This document shows positions 9,702 to 19,600 of a DNA stretch of 64,000 nucleotides, one piece after another. Under the pieces are notes generated by a model. It made no database searches. It was not told the origin of the DNA and worked only from the letters and a program-made list of their open reading frames with translations. Location: positions 124,001-188,000 of the forward strand of contig NZ_JBINJF010000002.1 of assembly GCF_043951865.1 (NCBI RefSeq), written 5' to 3'. The translations under genes were made by a program, and so were the position numbers. Each line of letters begins with the position of its first letter. The stretch's first letter is position 1. The stretch is from JAMQKA01 sp043951865 (GTDB lineage: Bacteria; Bacteroidota; Rhodothermia; Balneolales; Balneolaceae).

Positions 9702-11240
9702 TCATGGGTCAACATCAAACTCAATACCCTGTGCCAGTGGCATCTCATCACTCCAGTTGATGGTATTGGTTTGCCGGCGCATGTAGGCTTTCCATGCATC
9801 CGATCCCGATTCGCGTCCGCCACCGGTATCCTTTTCGCCGCCAAATGCCCCGCCGATCTCCGCACCGCTGGTACCCACATTAATATTTGCGATGCCGCAA
9901 TCGGAACCACGTGCACTAAGGAAGCTCTCCGCCTCCCGCACATTCAGGGTAAACATTGCCGAGCTGAGCCCCTGCCGCACGCTGTTGTGGATATCAATCG
10001 CCTCATCCAGCTCGCTGTACTTCATCAGGTAGAGAATGGGGGCAAAAGTCTCCTCCTGCACAATAGGGTAGTCATGCTCAGCGATAACGATGGCCGGGCA
10101 CACATAGTGACCGCCTTCGACTTCCAGATTGTTGCCCTCCAGCAGCTCACCACCGTAGATCAGCTCGCCGCCCGACCGTTGCACTTCCTCCAAGGCTTGT
10201 TGCATGCTTTCGGCGGCCTGTTCATCAATCAGCGGACCGACCAAGGTATCTTCATTCAATGGATTCCCGATTTTTACGCCCTTGTACAGCTCTACCAGCC
10301 GATCTTTCAACTCATCAAAAATAGAGTCATGAACAATCAGCCGGCGCGTTGTGGTACAGCGTTGCCCACAGGTACCTACTGAGCCAAACACCGTGGCACG
10401 GGCGGCCATCTCAAGGTCAGCATTTTCTGTGACGATGATGGCGTTGTTACCGCCCAGCTCCAGGATTGTTTTACCGAGGCGTGCCCCTACGGTCTGCGCC
10501 ACCTGCCGCCCCATCCGGATGGAGCCGGTGGCCGAGATCAGCGGCAGCCGCTCATCGTTGGTCATCCATTCGCCCACCTCTTTGTCACCGGTGACGAGGT
10601 TGAAGATGCCTTCCGGCAGGTCATTTTCCTTGAGAACATCCGCCACAATATTCTGCACGGCCACGGCACACAGCGGCACCTTTTCGGAGGGCTTCCAGAT
10701 CATCACATCGCCGCAGACGGCCGCAATCATGGCGTTCCAGGACCACACCGCCACCGGGAAGTTGAAGGCCGTGATAATGCCCACCGGCCCCAGCGGATGC
10801 CACTGCTCGTACATACGGTGATCAGGACGTTCAGACTGCATCGTTTTGCCATAGAGCTGGCGCGACTGCCCTACCGCAAAGTCACAGATGTCGATCATTT
10901 CCTGCACCTCGCCGAGTCCCTCTTGGTGAATTTTTCCCATCTCGTAGGTTACCAACTTGCCCAGGTCCTCCTTGTATTCGCGCAGCCGCAGGCCGATCTG
11001 TCGTACAATCTCCCCGCGCTTGGGTGCCGGCGTCATCCGCCACTGCTTGAACGCTTGCTGCGCTTGTTCTATCACCTGTTCATACTGCTCGCGGGTGGTT
11101 ACAGTGACGTCAGCAATATGGCTGCCGTCAATCGGCGTGCTGCTTTCAATGTGCGGCTCACTGCCGTCGCCCAGCGATTGTTGCCCCGTACTGGTGCCGT
11201 AATTTGTACCCTCAATGCCAAGCTTTTTCAAAAACTCCAT
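9702..11240 (-). CDS. amaB: ALDH7-family aldehyde dehydrogenase (AASADH type)
   Basis: A 512-residue NAD(P)-dependent aldehyde dehydrogenase. The general base Glu261 lies in LELGGNNAI and the catalytic Cys295 in CGQRCTTTRR; NAD-binding is seen in ITAFNFPVAVW and the GSIRMG region. C-terminal GGAFGGEKDTGGGRESG with SDAWKAYMRRQTNTINW is characteristic of ALDH7A1 and bacterial AmaB, which oxidise alpha-aminoadipic semialdehyde (lysine catabolism) and other aldehydes, including betaine aldehyde in some members. No lysine-degradation genes adjoin it. TATCTTTA at 11276-11283 on the minus strand could be a -7 promoter element. Confidence 0.88.
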   Translation of the reverse strand: MEFLKKLGIEGTNYGTSTGQQSLGDGSEPHIESSTPIDGSHIADVTVTTREQYEQVIEQAQQAFKQWRMTPAPKRGEIVRQIGLRLREYKEDLGKLVTYEMGKIHQEGLGEVQEMIDICDFAVGQSRQLYGKTMQSERPDHRMYEQWHPLGPVGIITAFNFPVAVWSWNAMIAAVCGDVMIWKPSEKVPLCAVAVQNIVADVLKENDLPEGIFNLVTGDKEVGEWMTNDERLPLISATGSIRMGRQVAQTVGARLGKTILELGGNNAIIVTENADLEMAARATVFGSVGTCGQRCTTTRRLIVHDSIFDELKDRLVELYKGVKIGNPLNEDTLVGPLIDEQAAESMQQALEEVQRSGGELIYGGELLEGNNLEVEGGHYVCPAIVIAEHDYPIVQEETFAPILYLMKYSELDEAIDIHNSVRQGLSSAMFTLNVREAESFLSARGSDCGIANINVGTSGAEIGGAFGGEKDTGGGRESGSDAWKAYMRRQTNTINWSDEMPLAQGIEFDVDP

Positions 11241-11320
11241 GACGATCCTTGCTTATTTATTCTCGTTGTACACTGTAAAGATAACGATACTGCGGAGGTT
11301 TTAAACCCTGATCATCTGCT

Positions 11321-11554
11321 TAACCCGGATTATTCACCAAGAAATTTGGTTGTGAACGAGGCGTCCTGACAATGACACCAGCAGACGTACCGAGGTACGT
11401 TGAGGAGCCATTGTCGGGACAACGAAGGGCACGGCCAAATTTTGCAGCCCGTTGCAACGACACTCAAATTTGAGCTACAGGTTATTTTCGATATGTCAAC
11501 CAAAATCAAAGGCTTAACCTTTTATATTTATAATTTTGTGAATAGTCCGGGTTA
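11321..11554. mobile_element. MITE-like palindromic element
   Basis: The ends are near-perfect inverted repeats: TAACCCGGATTATTCAC at 11321-11337 and GTGAATAGTCCGGGTTA at 11538-11554 (16 of 17 match). Inside is a 101-bp imperfect palindrome (11342-11442) bounded by AAATTTGG and CCAAATTT, with a perfect centre ACGTACCGAGGTACGT and TGACAATG/CATTGTCG arms. There is no open reading frame of note. The shape fits a non-autonomous element mobilised in trans; no transposase is present in the window. Confidence 0.6.
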
Positions 11555-11619
11555 TTTTTCTTGCCGGCTGCGTATTTTGTATTATCCCGGGAATCACACG
11601 AAAGAATCTAAGAATTTGT

Positions 11620-12411
11620 ATGGATACCATTTCAAATCGGCAGTTGACACTTCTGAGAAAACTGCAGAAGAAAAAATATCGCGAACGTGAGCAGTTGTTC
11701 CTCGTGGAGGGCGAGCGGGCTGTAGAACAGGTTATCCAAAACGGGACAGTTCAAGTGACGCATCTTTTTTGGGATGAAAACCAGCAGCTGTGGAAGAGGC
11801 CGGGCTGGAGCGAGCGGGCCGGGCAACTACTCTCTGCCAAAATAGATCCTCAGTCATTCCGTGAAATTACCGACACGGACAATCCCCAGGGGATACTGGC
11901 GCTTTGCGAGATGCCGCCGGAGGTTGCGCTCGACGAGCTTTCGGACAAACAGGGAGTGGTTGTGGCAACCGACCGCATCCAGGATCCCGGCAACCTGGGC
12001 ACTATTCTGCGCTCGGCAGCGTGGTTTGGCGTGCAGGGATTGCTGCTGGGCAAGGGAACGGTAGATCTGTTTAATCCCAAAGTGGTGCGCAGCACGGCGG
12101 GGGCCACGGGAACAATCCCGTTTGTGAATGTGAACCTGGAGCAAACACTTTCTTTTTTTGAGGAGAAGGGCTGGCAGGTGCTGCTGCTCGATACCTCCGA
12201 ACATGCAGAAAGCCTGCGTACGGTTGAGGCCGCCCCCCAAACCATTGTGGTGATCGGCAACGAAGCAAATGGCGTTGATCCGAGTTTAATGGCTGGACGA
12301 AACCGCAGAGTTGTCGAAATTCCCCATCCCCAAAAAGAGAAACAGGTAGAGAGCCTGAATGCCTCGATTGCGCTTTCCATAGCACTTTATGCGTTGAGTG
12401 GCCAGACCTGA
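11620..12411 (+). CDS. TrmH/SpoU-family RNA 2'-O-methyltransferase
   Basis: A 263-residue SPOUT methyltransferase. The N-terminal substrate-binding domain (about 1-95) contains LRKLQKKKYREREQLFLVEGER; the trefoil-knot domain has motif 1 DPGNLGTILRSAAWFG, motif 2 IVVIGNEANGVDP, and motif 3 IPHPQKEKQVESLNAS. It is expected to methylate ribose 2'-OH in rRNA or tRNA, as RlmB and TrmH do; the exact target is unknown. The MITE-like element ends 65 bp upstream of the start. Confidence 0.9.
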   Translation: MDTISNRQLTLLRKLQKKKYREREQLFLVEGERAVEQVIQNGTVQVTHLFWDENQQLWKRPGWSERAGQLLSAKIDPQSFREITDTDNPQGILALCEMPPEVALDELSDKQGVVVATDRIQDPGNLGTILRSAAWFGVQGLLLGKGTVDLFNPKVVRSTAGATGTIPFVNVNLEQTLSFFEEKGWQVLLLDTSEHAESLRTVEAAPQTIVVIGNEANGVDPSLMAGRNRRVVEIPHPQKEKQVESLNASIALSIALYALSGQT

Positions 12412-12444
12412 GTAATAACTAAGGAGTCCTGATAAAAGCAACCT

Positions 12445-12583
12445 GTACCGCGAGCTTCTGCTCGCGACTTAGATTTAGAACAGCGTCTGCTGGTGTGAAA
12501 GGGCATTAATGATCAAAAGTGTTAATTTGGATGAGCAGCAGCTTTTAAATAGGGCTGAGATCGCGAGCTGAAGCTCGCGGTAC
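12445..12583. repeat. REP/BIME-type inverted repeat pair
   Basis: GTACCGCGAGCTTCTGCTCGCGA (12445-12467, given here in two adjoining parts GTACCGCGAGC and TTCTGCTCGCGA) is repeated in inverted orientation at 12561-12583 with one difference. Each arm is itself a hairpin (CGCGAGC...GCTCGCG). About 93 bp separate the arms. This is the layout of REP elements associated with tyrosine transposases (RAYT); no RAYT gene is present here. It occupies most of the 368-bp gap before the PhoH gene. Confidence 0.65.
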
Positions 12584-12779
12584 GGTTCATTTATAATGTT
12601 CTTGCATACCTTTAACCCTCAGCAGATCCACCAAAATCATTCCTGGCCAATATCAAATTAATTTTTCATAAACAAGCCCCTCAGAATTGCTTCTGTTCCT
12701 CTGTTTAGCTATCGTTCAAATAGACTAGGTTTCGCTATCATCTGCGACGTTCTTTTATAACTAAATTGGACTTCTGTCT

Positions 12780-14111
12780 ATGCCAAGAGCCAAGCAAAAG
12801 AAGATTTTTGTACTCGATACCTCCGTTCTCCTGTATGATTCTGATGCCGTAAAAAATTTCCAGAAAAACGACATTGCCATTCCCATTACCGTTCTTGAAG
12901 AGCTTGACACATTCAAGAAAGGCAACGACGTTATCAACCTGCACGCCCGCGAGTTTATCCGCTATCTGGATAAAATTTCAGACAAAAACATGCTGCAGGA
13001 GTGGATCTCCCTCAATGGTCGCTCGCACGGCAAGCTGCGGGTGTTGAACGATGAAGGCAGCGAGACGGATGCCGCTGAAGTATTTGGCTCCAAGAAGAAA
13101 GATCATCGCATACTGAATGCCACCCTGAAGCTGATGGAGAATGAGCCGGATAAAAAAGTGATCCTGGTTTCCAAGGATATCAATCTGCGTATCAAGGCGC
13201 GGGCGCTGAACATTGAGGCGGAGGATTATGAAACGGTGCGCGTCAAGGATATCGATCACCTGTACAAGGGCAAAACCGAGGTGAAATACAACGATTCAGA
13301 AGTAATCAATGAATTTTACAACGATGGCAAGCTGGATCCCAAAAAGGTGGGGGATGACAAGCCGGTGAGCAACCACTTTTTCATCCTTAAAAACCACTCC
13401 AGCTCGGCGCTCGGATTTTATAATTCTCGGACCCAGCACATTGAACCCGTCCGCAAGATGGCAGCCTACGGGGTAAACCCGCGCAATGCCGAGCAGACCT
13501 TTGCCCTGCAGGCTATTATGGACCCTGAAATATCACTGGTAACCATTACCGGGGCTGCGGGTACAGGAAAAACGTTGATTGCACTGGCCGGGGCTATGGA
13601 GCAGCGTCGCAATTTTAAGCAGATCTATATGGCGCGCCCCATCGTGCCGCTCAGCAACAAGGATATCGGTTACCTGCCCGGCGATATCAAGTCCAAGATC
13701 GATCCCTACATGCAGCCGCTGTGGGATAACCTGAACTTTATCAAAAACCAGTTCCCGGAAACCAGCAAGCAGTACAAGCGGGTGGAAGAGATGGTGAAAA
13801 CCGAGAAACTCCGCATTGTGCCGCTGGCCTACATCCGGGGTCGCAGCCTGTCCAACGTCATTTTCATTGTGGATGAAGCCCAGAACCTGACGCCGCACGA
13901 GGTTAAGACCATCATCACCAGGGCCGGCGAAAATACCAAGATCATTTTTACCGGCGATATTTACCAGATTGACACGCCCTACTTGGATACCCAGAGCAAC
14001 GGGCTCTCCTTCTTGGTGGATCGCATGCACGACAACGACCTGTATGCCCACATCAACCTGGAGAAAGGCGAACGCTCCGAACTGGCCAACCTGGCAAGCA
14101 AACTGCTGTAG
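12780..14111 (+). CDS. phoH2: PIN-PhoH fusion ATPase (PhoH2 type)
   Basis: A 443-residue cytoplasmic protein joining an N-terminal PIN-type nuclease domain (about 8-150; acidic residues Asp13 in VLDTS, Glu40/Glu41, Asp98, Asp133 in SKDINL) to a PhoH P-loop ATPase (about 230-440; Walker A GAAGTGKT 258-265, Walker B IFIVDEAQ 361-368, sensor TGDIYQID). In mycobacteria this PhoH2 architecture unwinds and cleaves RNA. The PIN catalytic aspartates appear intact. The gene is single, with a REP pair upstream. A weak hairpin TAAGGAG...CTCCTTA (14199-14224) follows before the convergent BaiN-like gene. Confidence 0.9.
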   Translation: MPRAKQKKIFVLDTSVLLYDSDAVKNFQKNDIAIPITVLEELDTFKKGNDVINLHAREFIRYLDKISDKNMLQEWISLNGRSHGKLRVLNDEGSETDAAEVFGSKKKDHRILNATLKLMENEPDKKVILVSKDINLRIKARALNIEAEDYETVRVKDIDHLYKGKTEVKYNDSEVINEFYNDGKLDPKKVGDDKPVSNHFFILKNHSSSALGFYNSRTQHIEPVRKMAAYGVNPRNAEQTFALQAIMDPEISLVTITGAAGTGKTLIALAGAMEQRRNFKQIYMARPIVPLSNKDIGYLPGDIKSKIDPYMQPLWDNLNFIKNQFPETSKQYKRVEEMVKTEKLRIVPLAYIRGRSLSNVIFIVDEAQNLTPHEVKTIITRAGENTKIIFTGDIYQIDTPYLDTQSNGLSFLVDRMHDNDLYAHINLEKGERSELANLASKLL

Positions 14112-14232
14112 ACCACAGATCTGCACAGAGATAAAGGACAAGAAAAATACGCAGTACGCAATACGAAATAGGTAAAACGAAAAGCCACAGCTTATCACTA
14201 AGGAGACTGAAGTATTACTCCTTACTTATCAC

Positions 14233-15468
14233 TCATTGCCAATTCTCCCCAAAAATCCAGCCCGTGGTCCAGGCCGACTGGAAATTGTAGCCGCCGGTGA
14301 TGGCATCAATATCCAGCACTTCGCCGGCAAAATAAACGCCGGGACATTTCTTGCTCTCCATCGTCCCGAAATCGATTTCGGTGAGTGGAATGCCGCCGCA
14401 GGTGACGAACTCCTCTTTGTAAGTGGTTTTGCCCTGGATCTGGTAAGTGCCATTGACCAGCTGATGAGCAAGTTCATGGATCTGCTGGTTGGAAAGATTG
14501 GCCCAGCGGGTATTGGCATTGATCTGTACGAGCCCAGTGAAACGCTTCCACAGTCGGTTGGGTATGGGGAACCGGTCCTGTTTAGTGACCAGCTTTTTAG
14601 CGTTTTCCTGCCTCAGCTTTTTAAGTATTTTTCGCACCTCCTGTTCGGTTTTGGGATGCAGCCAATTGACCTGGATCGTAAACCGGTACTCCTGCTCATG
14701 CAGGTAGCGGGCCGCCCAGGCCGAGGCCTTCAGCACCGCCGGACCGCTGAGCCCCCAGTGCGTAATCAGCAGCGGACCGGTATGCGTGTAGGGGCTGTCT
14801 GTTATACTGACTTCCGCCTCCGGCACCGAAATGCCCGCCAGATCGCTGAAAATTTTATCCCGAAAGTTAAACGTAAATAGTGAGGGCACCGGCTCTTCGA
14901 TGGAGTGTCCCAGCTCCTCCAGCCAGGCGTAGGACTTACGGCGGTTGCTGCCGCCGGTTGCGATAAGTACGAGATCCACAGTTGCCGGATTTGAGTTGTG
15001 GATATGCAGGTTGAAGCGTCCATTCTTCAGAGGCTCCACTCGCTCGATCTTGGTTTTGGTGCGTACTTGAATACCTCTTTCCAGGGCTTCCCGCTTCAGG
15101 CAATTGATGATGGTGGCGGAGTCATCGGTAACCGGGAACATGCGTCCATCCTCCTCAGTTTTGAGCTCCACGCCGCGCTCCTCAAACCATCGCACCGTAT
15201 TTTTGGCATCAAATCGTTCAAACGCCCAGCGCAGTTCCCTCTCGCCCCGAGGGTAGGCTTTGGAGAGCAGCTCGGGATCAAAGCAGTGATGCGTTACGTT
15301 GCACCGCCCGCCACCTGAAATGCGCACTTTGGAGAGCACTTCCCGGCTGCGTTCGAAAATAGTGATATTGAGATCAGGATTATTCCGGGCCGCACGAATG
15401 GCCCCGAAAAAGCCGGCTGCACCACCACCTATGACAGCTAGTTTTTTGTTAAAGGAATTTTGAGACAT
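14233..15468 (-). CDS. HI0933/BaiN-family FAD-dependent oxidoreductase
   Basis: A 411-residue flavoprotein. The N-terminal FAD-binding Rossmann motif is AVIGGGAAGFFGAI, followed by the family signature KVRISGGGRCNVTH. The C-terminal block VTCGGIPLTEIDF...PGVYFAGEVLDIDAITGGYNFQSAW closes the FAD site. Members are variously annotated as aminoacetone oxidase-like or BaiN; the physiological substrate is not established for this clade. It lies upstream of nothing obvious; murI follows on the opposite flank on the same strand with a 128-bp gap. Confidence 0.88.
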   Translation of the reverse strand: MSQNSFNKKLAVIGGGAAGFFGAIRAARNNPDLNITIFERSREVLSKVRISGGGRCNVTHHCFDPELLSKAYPRGERELRWAFERFDAKNTVRWFEERGVELKTEEDGRMFPVTDDSATIINCLKREALERGIQVRTKTKIERVEPLKNGRFNLHIHNSNPATVDLVLIATGGSNRRKSYAWLEELGHSIEEPVPSLFTFNFRDKIFSDLAGISVPEAEVSITDSPYTHTGPLLITHWGLSGPAVLKASAWAARYLHEQEYRFTIQVNWLHPKTEQEVRKILKKLRQENAKKLVTKQDRFPIPNRLWKRFTGLVQINANTRWANLSNQQIHELAHQLVNGTYQIQGKTTYKEEFVTCGGIPLTEIDFGTMESKKCPGVYFAGEVLDIDAITGGYNFQSAWTTGWIFGENWQ

Positions 15469-15504
15469 TTTAAAGTTAGTTAAACCGCTGAGAAGGTTAT
15501 ATCA

Positions 15505-15512
15505 CAAAGTTA
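15505..15512 (-). promoter_or_regulatory. possible -7 element (TAACTTTG) for the BaiN-like gene
   Basis: TAACTTTG on the minus strand matches the Bacteroidetes consensus TAnnTTTG and lies 37 bases upstream of the start codon. The surrounding text (CACAAAGTTACACGAAG) is also a common spacer word in this phylum, so it may be chance. Confidence 0.3.
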
Positions 15513-15596
15513 CACGAAGTAGTCACGAAGAATATCAAAGAAAACTTTGTGAACTTCTGTGCCTTCTTTAGATAAATTAGCGCTACTGTGAAATGA

Positions 15597-16403
15597 TCAG
15601 GGAAGGGCAACAATCTCCACATCCTCAATACGGTGGCCCAGGAAGCGCTCCGCAAGTTCATGAAAACGCTGGGGGCGGTCGCTCACAAATGTTTCTAATT
15701 TTCCCTCTGCTTCATCATTCAGCAGCTCCAGGTTTTGCAGTTCTGTGCGGGCCATCTCAGCTATCGACAAGGCCGAGTCCACGATCTCAATCTTTGGATC
15801 GTGCAGGATTCGGCGAATCGATTCCTTGAAGAGCGGATAGTGCGTGCAGCCGAGAATCAGGCTGTCGATGTTGCTGCCTTCAAATTTTTTGAGATAGGTC
15901 TGCAGGGTTTTTTCGGCAATTTCGTTGTCGGTCCATCCCTCTTCGGCCAGCGGCACCAGCAGTGGACAGGCCGCTGAGGTAATGGTGATGCCCCCGTTGT
16001 ACTCCCGGATTGCGGTCTCATAGGCTCCTGAGCCCACCGTAGCAAGCGTACCAATTACTCCAATATGTCGATGTTTGTGCTGCATCGCGGCGCGCGTTCC
16101 GGCGGTGATTACATCCAGCACGGGAATGTCTCCGGCGGCCTTCTGTACCTCTCGTTTGGCGGAAGCCGAAACGGTATTGCAGGCGATCAGGATCATCTTC
16201 ACATTCCGATCCAACAGAAAATCAGTGATCTGTAGCGCGTAATTTCGTACGGTTTCTTCCGATTTAATACCGTAGGGTACACGGGCGGTATCCCCAAAAT
16301 AGATAATATTCTCGTTGGGGAGCGCCTCGCGAACTGCCTTTACAACGGTAAGTCCGCCGATGCCGGAATCAAAAATGCCGATGGGAGCCGCTTTTTTACT
16401 CAT
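15597..16403 (-). CDS. murI: glutamate racemase
   Basis: It converts L-glutamate to D-glutamate for peptidoglycan precursors in the cytoplasm. Length is 268 residues, normal. The substrate-binding start GIFDSGIGGLTV, catalytic Cys in IACNTVSA, and second catalytic Cys in LILGCTHYPL are all present, along with the phosphate-binding-like PYGIKSEETV. It is single, flanked by an inverted repeat region downstream of the large lamin-tail gene. Confidence 0.95.
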   Translation of the reverse strand: MSKKAAPIGIFDSGIGGLTVVKAVREALPNENIIYFGDTARVPYGIKSEETVRNYALQITDFLLDRNVKMILIACNTVSASAKREVQKAAGDIPVLDVITAGTRAAMQHKHRHIGVIGTLATVGSGAYETAIREYNGGITITSAACPLLVPLAEEGWTDNEIAEKTLQTYLKKFEGSNIDSLILGCTHYPLFKESIRRILHDPKIEIVDSALSIAEMARTELQNLELLNDEAEGKLETFVSDRPQRFHELAERFLGHRIEDVEIVALP

Positions 16404-16452
16404 GTAGATCGCTTTAAAACTGTAATTTCAGGAGAGGGCAAAGTATTGAAGA

Positions 16453-16583
16453 AAGGAATATCGAACAAGGGATTTAGCGTAACGAATGCTGAACCGCGCG
16501 TTATTGAAAGTCCGACACTCGAAATTCCTTTCCATCTCGGACCTTGTAACCTTCAACTTTGCAACCTTCAACCTTCAACCTTC
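16453..16583. repeat. inverted repeat plus short AACCTTC tandem repeat
   Basis: AAAGGAATATCGA (16453-16465) and TCGAAATTCCTTT (16519-16531) are inverted copies with one mismatch. They are followed by three tandem AACCTTC units (16563-16583) with further degenerate units before them. GAATATCGAACAAGG (16457-16471) recurs, inverted, in the hairpin at 21683-21744. The block sits just past the stop codon of the lamin-tail gene. Confidence 0.5.
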
Positions 16584-16603
16584 AACATCAAACATTTAAC
16601 CTC

Positions 16604-19600
16604 CTACATTTGCCGTGCCAGCACGACGACTTCTTTGAATGTGCGGTTGCTGCCGTTGCTGCTGTCGTACGCCTCGAACAGCACAATATAGATGCCCACC
16701 CGGTTGCGATTCCCGTCATCGGTTGTGCCATCCCACTGGAGGGAGCCCTCATAGCCCGCCTGCTTGCCGTCCGCCAGTTCACGGACCAGGCGTCCATATC
16801 GGTCAAAAATGCGAACCTTCAACAGGTAGTTGGGGTGATCCAGCGTATAGTTGATAAACAGGTTGTCTTCGTGGCCGTCCCCATCCGGGGAAAAGGGATT
16901 GGGATTGAAGCTGATGCCGATCTCGTCCGGCGGTTGCCCGGGTACCTGGTAGATCGAGTTTTCCGTTCCGGGGGTTCCGCCCTTTTTTGTGGTGCTGGAG
17001 CTCCAGTTGGAGGCACTTCCACTGGGACCGGACGGATTTATTCGTTCTAAAGCCACTCCGCGTGTGTCAATGATATTGGGATTGTGCCAGCTTTCATCAT
17101 AGTAGACCGAGTCGATCGTAGCCCCGGTGCTGTCGGCCAGGTAGATCGCATCATCTCTGGAAGCGAGGCTTAATGTTCCCCGGTCAATTCTCACTGTGCG
17201 GGTGGGAGAGAGATCGTCGAGTTCAAAAAAGAGGGCGGTCTGGCTGTCGGAAAATGTGTCTTTTTCATCCGCATAGACCAATACGTGTCCCTGGGGAGGC
17301 AGAAATTTTGCGCGGGAGTTAACCGGTATGAGCGAACGGGTTGCCCCGGTTTCATCGGGCGCATCGTGCAGGGTGAATCCCTCAAGCGAGACGGCGTAAT
17401 CCCGGGTGTTCCGGAGTTCAATATATTCACGCTGATCAGGCTGGTTATCCTCCGGGTCGTTCAGCGGATTGTACATGATCTCGTTGATTACTACGCTGCC
17501 CGCTTCGATCGGCTCAGCCACCGGTATGGATGTTGCTCTGGTGATGTTTCCTTTTACATCCGCCAGGTTTCGGATATTGAGCTCCCTCGGTTTGGGGTTG
17601 CTGCTACCCGAAGCCGGTTGCTGCAGTAAAATTGTGTTGCCATTCCCGGGAGTGAATGTTTCTACCGATAATGACTTTCCTTCCAGCATAAAAGTAAGTT
17701 CCGGCGAAAGTTGAATAAATTCGTCAAACCGGACTTCGATCAGGCCATCCGGCCGGCGGGTTGAAAAGAGCACGCCGGGAGGTGATCGGTCTGGTGAAAA
17801 ACGGCTGTTTTTTGTTCCCCCGCTGCTTCCTTCCGGGGATCCGCTGCTGGTCCAGTTGGACCCGTCGTTGGAGGCCGCCAGGGGGTCTTTTCGCTCTATC
17901 GATATTCCTTCATCACCGCCCCATCGGGCCTTGTAGTAAAGTGAATCTATTGTTGTACCCTGGCTTGAACGTATGTATATCGCGTCTTCATCATCATTGA
18001 GAGACGGGAAGCCGGATAGATAGTATCCGTTGTCTAAAGTGGAGGCGAATTTCTTGTGACCCGTCAACAGAACATATTCTCCCGCTTTGAGCTGAATTCC
18101 GCGGGAGAGATCCGTTACAGCGACCCCGTCGCCCAGCTGCCAGCCCGACAAGTCGTAGTGTTCGCTGCCGGGATTGTACAGCTCTACAAATTCAGGCCCT
18201 GAGGCCCCGGATCGATGATACAGGATTTCGTTGATCACGATATCTCCGCGCTCTGCAGAGGCAAACTCCAGGTATTCGCGGGTCCGGGAAACGGTCTCCA
18301 TCGCATTCCCAAAAATATCCTGCAGGTTGCTGAGCGTTATGTTATATGCGGTGCCCGAGACAAGATCTTCGGCAAGAAGGAGCGTAACGGTGTCGCCTGC
18401 CACCGATCTCATCTGAATATCCACCGGAGGAGTGACCGAGTAGTTGGAAGGATTGCGGGCGCTTTCGCTGGAAACGGGTTCAGAAAATACCAGCTTCATC
18501 GTTGAAGCGTCGGGAATCCGGAATTTCGATAACTTCGGAGGGGTAGTGTCCGGGGGTATTGCATTGCCGGTTCCGGGTGTGCCGGTGCCTTGGGGCGTGT
18601 CTCCCCAGTTGGCCTGGTGGTAGGCGGGAACACGGGATGTGCGTCGTTCCAGCGAAACCTTGTCGCCGCCCCAGCCTGAGTGGTACCGGAGAGAATCCAC
18701 CAGCGTTCCATCGGGCCGCCGGAGTACGATGTCGTCGCCACCGTTGTTTAGCGATGGAAACCGGCTCCCGGTCGTAAGGATATGGATGCCCGGATACCGG
18801 GATGCCAGGGTGCTGTCCGGGGCAATGACGGCGAACGAATCAGGGGGCAGTACAAACGGTTTGTAGGCAAGTACCTTCCGGTTGCCGGTATTGTCGCTGA
18901 GCGTCCATCCCTGCAGGTCGAACGACCGCTGAGTGGGATTGTACAGCTCAACAAACTCCGTACCGCCTTCCGGCGGCTCGTACATAAATTCATTGATAAA
19001 AATATCACCGGAGTCGGCGCGCGAGATATGGTAGTATGTGAAATCGATGTTGCTCGACACCTGGGAGTTGCCGAAGATATCCTCTACGCCGGAGATGGTG
19101 AGGGTGTACCGGGACGCATTTTTCAGTGGGGTATCCAGCAGTAGAAGTACGGTATCCGGCTCTGAAACCTGTACGCCGCTGAAGCCAATTTCCCCGCTGA
19201 TGCTGTAGCGCGAAATAGCGCCGGCTGTACGTCGATCTACCCTCTCATTGAACAGGAGCTGCAGTTTTTGATCCTCAAGAATATTAAATTCGATGACGGA
19301 GGGAGGCATGGTGTCATCGGGTATGGTGTTCGGCCGCCCGGGTGTTCCGCCGGTGGGGTGCGGCGAATCTCCCCAGTTGGAACGGTAGATTGCAGTCGTG
19401 GAGGTTGAACGTCGTTCCAGGGCGACCTCTGAGCCACCCCAATCGGGAGAATAAAAGAGGGAGTCGACCCGTATGCCACTCTCGGTATGGATCCGGACTG
19501 CATCTCCCCCGTTATTGAAGGCGGGAAGCGAGGCCACGGGAACGTAATTCCGGGAACCGTAGGTGTTGAAGAGAGCAGTGGTATCGGAGGAAAATACCAG

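Noticed and set aside
16547..16583. Possible CRISPR-like array from AACCTTC repeats
   Set aside because: The units are 7 bases in direct tandem with no spacers; this is a simple short tandem repeat.
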